Assembly (NCBI GenBank): GCA_029747015.1
Contig: JAKOGI010000362.1
Span: 239,501-303,500, forward strand
Source of the DNA: Carnegiea gigantea
Taxonomy: Eukaryota; Streptophyta; Magnoliopsida; Caryophyllales; Cactaceae
Reading direction: 5' to 3'
Length of the DNA stretch: 64,000 bases
Positions 59,771-64,000 of this stretch are shown one piece after another (position 1 is the stretch's first letter; each line of letters opens with the position of its first letter). The position numbers and the translations under genes are program-made. The notes beneath the pieces are model-generated. The model saw only the letters and a list, made by a program, of their open reading frames with translations. It was not told where the DNA came from and ran no database searches.

Positions 59771-61999
59771 GTAGGTATTGAGTATTCTAAGATTGGTTTG
59801 CCAATAGTCTATGACTTTTTCTAAATCATGACGCTGGCAAGCTAATTGATGATACTCATGTAACCATTTTGTATAAAAGTCTTTAAAATCTATTGAGACT
59901 ATATGATTGCGTAGGCTAATGGTTAATTCTTCTAATTGTTTATTTATTTCTTGTAATTCTTTTTGATCATTGTTGAGTCGTTGAATGAGGTCACCTTGTT
60001 CTAATTTGTACCAATATTTTGGATTATTACATTCAATTACATTAATTTGCTTTGTTATTGAAGCATTTTGTAATAAAGGTAAATCGTTTTGATAAATAGA
60101 ATTGACAAATTTGAATGATATTGTAGTGTCCATAATTTTCGTATATACATCTATCTGATTTACTTTAAATGGATAAATTTGAGCAAGGAAAGCAGTTCCA
60201 AGAATAACTTCTTGACTCATATCTCGTACTAAAATGAATGAATTTTTGAAACAATATCCTTGATTGCATATATAAACATTAGATAATTTATACTTAACTT
60301 GTAATGGCATACCAGTAGTAGTATGGAGTCGTTCTTTTGTCCGTTCATAATATATTGAGGGAATTAATCCTTCTTGAATACAATTTTGATCTACACCACT
60401 ATCTAGTAGCGCAATAGTATTGCATTCAAAACTATCTTTAATTTTAAGGGTAATAGGAATATACCATTTTTGAAAATTTATTTGATTAATAGTTGAAACA
60501 AATTGTGGATCTGTAGGAGTGTCTTCTGATTGAATGTTCGGTGAAGAAGGATTATTTTTTATTAATGTTAACCTTGCTTCTAATTCAAGGTCTTTTGTTT
60601 GTAATGAACATAAATCTTTGTGTAAATTTTTAATGTGTTCTTTTAATATATTAACTTTGTTTTTTAATTCTTGAATATTAACTGCTTTTAGAATATTTGG
60701 AATCTCACGTGTTTCAAATATTTTATTGATACTTACCTTATGAGGAGGTTCTAAAGAATATTCTTTTATTAATATACCTTTGAGTTTTTGTAAATACTCT
60801 TTCCTTAATTCGATATCTTGAATTTGTTCAATTAAATCTAATAAAAATTCTTTTTCACTATTATTAGTAGTTATGACATTAATACACTTGTAGCATAATC
60901 TTGAAGACTTATTACCTGATGAGTACTCACTTGAGTCACTTTCTAGTTCATTAATAACATTATTTTCATAATCAGAGGAGGATGATGAATTTCCCGATTG
61001 ATTGGGTGTATCTTTGAGTTCAAATAAGGTAATTAATTTTTCTTGAATGTCTGGATGTGCTGCACAGATTTCACCGAGTTTCTTTTTAACTTTACAATTT
61101 GTTGCATGGTGGCCTAATTTACCACACTTATAACAAGTATTAGTATTATCAATTTTTCCTTTCGGGGTAGGCTTTTTAGGACTTAATTTTTTGCAAGTTG
61201 GATTTCTTGTAGTATATGGTTTCTTCTTATTAATTTGAGTTTTTCTTAGTTTTTTGACAGATGGAGCTTCTAACTTTGGAAGACAAAAGGCCTCACAAAA
61301 AGAACCTAATTCTTTTCGTTTGGCAGCATTATCTGTTGAATATCTAGGTTGTAATTTTAATTCATTGCATAGAGAAATTCCTTCCTTTTTAATAAAGCTT
61401 AATAATTGACCGAACGTAATTTGTTCAAATGGAATAGGGCTTTTACCAATGAGTTCGCTTAATTTATTGAATATTCGTTGAGAAAATAAGGATGGTAATC
61501 CTAAAATGAATTTTTCCTTCCAATAGGGTTGACGACAGTCTTCCCTTTTTAATATATATGTTAAAAATGTATCTTTGTATCAATTGTAGTCTTCTAGAGT
61601 TGGGCATCTTAGATTTGTTAATAGAATATCTGTTGCAGCTGTAATATCTTTTGGACTTCCAAGGAAATTAGTAACTATTGTATAAATCAATGTTTCTATA
61701 TTGTCTAGTTGTCCTTGAGAATTAGTATGAGTTCTAATTTTGGTACATTCGTCTTCTTGAATATAATTTTTCCACCAATTTTTGAGTATACTAGTGAATC
61801 CTGATGTTAATAAATCAAAATCTTGTAAATCTGTTGCATGTTTAGTTGAATAGGCTGTATAAGCAATTAACATTCTTTGGAGGGTTATGAATATTTTATG
61901 GTCACTATGACCATCTATATTCTATTCATATATTGAATCACCAGCAAAGTTTTCAGTAATTATTGTTTTTGCACTTTCAAGGTGAAGATCTGGAGGAGT
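59732..61999 (-). pseudogene. Gag-protease polyprotein, unit C, 5'-truncated
   Basis: Begins inside gag at about 61999 (LHLESAKTII region), without the N-terminal 490 residues. A stop lies at about 61923 in the Tyr-Glu-Trp motif (TGG changed to TAG, 'tattctattcat'), then 61873-61580 is open and ends at a TGA where units A and B read Trp. It retains the CCHC knuckle (61094-61135) and an intact acidic linker in the pre-frameshift phase. The protease has DSGVD (60392-60403; Ala of DSGAD changed to Val). 60310-59732 is open (192 codons) and reads through the junction into terminal-region sequence, giving an unnatural tail (INPHLGLSYYPA). Confidence 0.7.
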
Positions 62000-62062
62000 T
62001 TTACTCCGCTCCTCTGCATCAATTATCTGATTCAACTTTTAGTAGTATGGTTTCAGCCAGTC
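61998..62062 (-). other. Filler DNA at a deletion junction, unit C
   Basis: Between gag and the leader lies a patch of about 65 bases: an inverted 20-base piece of the terminal region ('ttactccgctcctctgcat') followed by 25 bases from the gag N-terminal region ('attatctgattcaac', compare 59449-59465). It is typical of end-joining repair with templated fill-in. Confidence 0.65.
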
Positions 62063-62078
62063 CAAGGGCACCTACTTG

Positions 62079-62090
62079 GCTCTGATACCA
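62079..62090 (-). other. Primer-binding site, initiator tRNA-Met, unit C
   Basis: TGGTATCAGAGC on the minus strand, followed by the same CAAGTAGGTGCCC leader as unit A. Confidence 0.85.
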
Positions 62091-62109
62091 GGAGGAGCAG
62101 GATCGACCT

Positions 62110-62763
62110 AGGCCGGGTAATAGCTAAGGCCTAAGTGTGGATTAATGCAGGAGAGCGGAGTAGCAAATTGATCCGATGCAGAAAAATAATTTTGAAATGC
62201 AAAAATGAATCTGAAAATAACAGAATTGAAATGAGAAAGGGAGATAACTAAAACTTACTTTGATTTGAATTAACAATCTTGATATAAGGTTGAGAAAAGG
62301 AGTACAAGGTTTTTTGAGAGAGGGAGGAGGTTGAGAAGGGTTTGTAGTGATTTTTGCAAGTTACACGATTACACGATGCCTAATGCAACGCATTGAGTAT
62401 CTATTTATAGAATACAAGATGGAATTAAATGTGTATAAGTGGACGATAAAGATTGAATCTTGTATTGATAATTGCTGCCGACAATCTTGAATTATTGTTG
62501 CTTGGTGTTGAACTTGGACTAGAGTCACGTCAAAAGTGGAACAGTACTGAGTAATAATGGACCTTGGACTATTCCTGAATTATTGTCCTTTTTGAACAGT
62601 ATTCTGATGAGCTGTCTCCTTGAACAGTACGCTTGAATAATTGTTCTGATGTCTTGAATTGTTTGTCAGGATGAGTCATTGCCTTGGATGTTGACATGAT
62701 GATGAGTCATGTTCTTGCATAATTACTTGCCGTGTTGAGTCCTTGCTTGTCTTGATGAGTCAT
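62110..62763 (-). repeat. Terminal/promoter region 3 (units C and D)
   Basis: Matches region 1 from 'taatagctaaggcc' through the TATA block to 'gatgagtcat' at 62754-62763, then jumps into ORF3-side sequence. About 370 bases present in region 2 (55255-55628) are missing; both break sides contain 'gtcat'. Confidence 0.75.
62402..62410 (-). promoter_or_regulatory. TATA box, terminal region 3
   Basis: CTATAAATA on the minus strand. Confidence 0.7.
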
Positions 62764-62844
62764 AAGGATTTGGTGCACAAAGATTATCGCAAGTGACAAA
62801 GGATGAATTGATCAGAGAGTAATTAGTAGCGAAAATGGAAATAA

Positions 62845-63240
62845 TCATCTTGTAGATATTTGCACCGTAGACCATATGGAGTGTGAATAAGACAGGAAGC
62901 ATCGATTTTGAATGGATAGTGTAATGGTATGAGGACTGAGATGTTTGTTGACATCTTGAACAAGCGTTTCATAAGCTTTAATAAGTTTGAGATAACTGTA
63001 AAATGATATTTCAGAGGAATTAAACCAGTCTTGATAATCAATGAAGATAGTACTTTCATTGTAGCGTGGTCCATAGAACAATGTATAGTAGAGTTCATGG
63101 TCACGCAGATAGAATAGAAGTGGTTCATGTGGAAAATTTGGTAATTCAGAAGAAAATATTTGAGTGGACGATGAAGGATGTTGAATTGAGGCTTGAGTTG
63201 GATCAGGGACTGCATAGGGAAGATGGGTTTGAGTATTCAT
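62845..63240 (-). pseudogene. ORF3 (unknown protein), unit D, internally deleted
   Basis: Starts MNTQTHLPYAVP at 63240 and stays open to 'LIKAYETLVQDVN'. A deletion of about 190 bases (junction near 62940, 'gaggact' joined to 'gagatgtttgttgacatc') removes the FKWFHKHLEYW region and shifts the frame. The original last block (ISVLIPLHYPFKIDASCL to DDYFHFRY) survives in another frame. Confidence 0.6.
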
Positions 63241-63429
63241 GATAAAGGACTGAGATGTTTGAAGTGTTAATGGCTGAAAATAAATGATGGTTGTTAGAGT
63301 AAGGAAATGCTTTATCAAGGTGTTGAAAACTTGTTTTGTTCAAAAATCTTTTGAAAAATAGTTTTGGAAATATATTACTCCGCATTGAATGGGTGAAGGC
63401 TAGATGATTTGTTATTGGCCTATACAAGT

Positions 63430-64000
63430 ATTGAGTATTCTAAGATTGGTTTGCTAATAGTCTATGGTTTTTTCTAAATCATGACGCTGACAAGCTAATT
63501 GATGACACTCATGTAACCATTTTGTATAAAAGTCTTTGAAATCTATTGAAGTTATATGATTGCGTAAGCTAATGGTTAATTCTTCTGGTTGTTTATTTAT
63601 TTCTTAGAATTCTTTTTGATCATTGTTGAGTCGTTGAATGAGGTCATGTTGTTCTAATTTATACCAGTATTTTGGATTGTTACATTCAATTACATTAATT
63701 TGCTTTGTTATTGAAGCATTTTGTAATAAAGGTAAATTATTTTGATAAATAGAATTGACAAATTTGAATGATATTGTAGTTTCCATAATTTCCGTATGCA
63801 CACCTATCTGATCTACTTTAAATGGATAAATTTGAGTAAGGAAAGGAGTTCCAAGAATAACTTCTTGACTCATATCCCGTACTAAGATGAATGAATTTTT
63901 GAAACAATATCCTTGATTGCATCTATAAGCATTAGATAATTTATACTTAACTTGTAATGCCATACCATTAGTAGTATGGAGTCGTTCTTTTGTTCGTTCA
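63430..64000 (-). pseudogene. Protease C-terminal part, unit D, runs off the window
   Basis: Continues from beyond 64000. 63963-63604 is open (ALQVKYKLSN, 'SQEVILGTPFL', NASITKQINVIECNN) to a TAA where units B and C have CAA (QKEF then stop). The remaining C-terminal coil continues to about 63440. The catalytic DSGAD would lie outside the window. Confidence 0.65.

Larger units (their letters stand above)
48915..64000 (-). mobile_element. Head-to-tail array of an RT-less gag-protease retroelement (units A-D)
   Basis: Four consecutive units on the minus strand share terminal region, primer site, gag, protease and ORF3. Unit A is 48915-54650, B 54651-59743, C 59744-62118, and D 62119 to beyond the window. 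Neighbouring units share one terminal region. No RT, RNase H or integrase motif is present between protease and the terminal region in A or B, the units that are continuous there. B and C lack parts through deletions. The family resembles plant caulimovirid-like polyproteins (capsid, CCHC, protease with DSGAD) but with RT missing. Confidence 0.75.

Noticed and set aside
1..64000. tRNA, rRNA, CRISPR or microRNA-like genes
   Set aside because: No cloverleaf with A/B boxes, rRNA text or spaced repeats seen. The tRNA-like words are primer-binding sites; the hairpins belong to TIR elements.
48915..64000. Assembly artefact as explanation of the tandem array
   Set aside because: Units differ by many substitutions, private deletions and filler, so they are not copies of one read region. 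Long-read confirmation would still be useful.

Overview
This window is plant nuclear DNA (flowering plant): AT-rich, with GT-AG introns and long microsatellites. It carries Athila-type Ty3/Gypsy pieces with a tRNA-Asp primer site, an En/Spm (CACTA) transposase fragment, small TIR transposons and old pararetrovirus-like sequence. I see no intact cellular gene. The only non-transposon coding sequence I recognise is a small family of broken copies of a jasmonate-induced-protein-like (JIP23-like) gene.

Layout. 1-5700 is a minus-strand Athila-like element (spacer, protease, gag, tRNA-Asp primer site, LTR). It abuts 5700-10227, the 3' half of a plus-strand Athila-like element (integrase, spacer, ORF-1/env-like gene). 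11560-13430 is a decayed copy of a JIP-like locus with a short pararetroviral fragment. 15900-19010 holds another copy of the locus upstream flank, and inside it a 176-bp tandem repeat. 19110-22720 is a pile-up of an Athila LTR fragment, a hAT-like element, a TIR element nested in that, and a hairpin-ended TIR element. 22720-27900 is unassigned non-coding DNA with local duplications. 28190-30856 is the best JIP-like copy, with TATA box, 5' UTR intron and split coding region, killed by one nonsense change. 31764-38803 is a 7-kb insertion with terminal inverted repeats and an exact 9-bp target duplication. Inside it lies a decayed endogenous pararetrovirus (coat, movement, protease, RT, RNase H, then promoter, poly(A) signal and tRNA-Met primer site). 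A related empty site lies near 44130-44170. 39036-42400 is CACTA-like, 42500-43390 an Athila LTR fragment, 43440-44310 a third copy of the locus flank, 45953-47990 a second hairpin-ended TIR element, and 48513-48707 the last exon of a third JIP-like copy.

48915-64000 (running off the edge) is a head-to-tail array, all on the minus strand, of at least four units of one retroelement family. A unit is: promoter/terminal region with TATA box, tRNA-Met primer site, a capsid/gag-like polyprotein with CCHC knuckle, an aspartic protease (DSGAD), a ~190-codon ORF of unknown function, then the next terminal region. Where a unit is complete enough to judge, no reverse transcriptase, RNase H or integrase is present and the unknown ORF sits where RT would be expected. 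This RT-less gag-protease-ORF3 family is the most unusual content. It may be a non-autonomous LTR element or a defective or split pararetrovirus-like replicon; the window does not decide which.

The elements do not work together as a pathway. The window records successive insertions, segmental duplication, microhomology deletions and, in the array, nonsense mutations that are mostly CAA to TAA.
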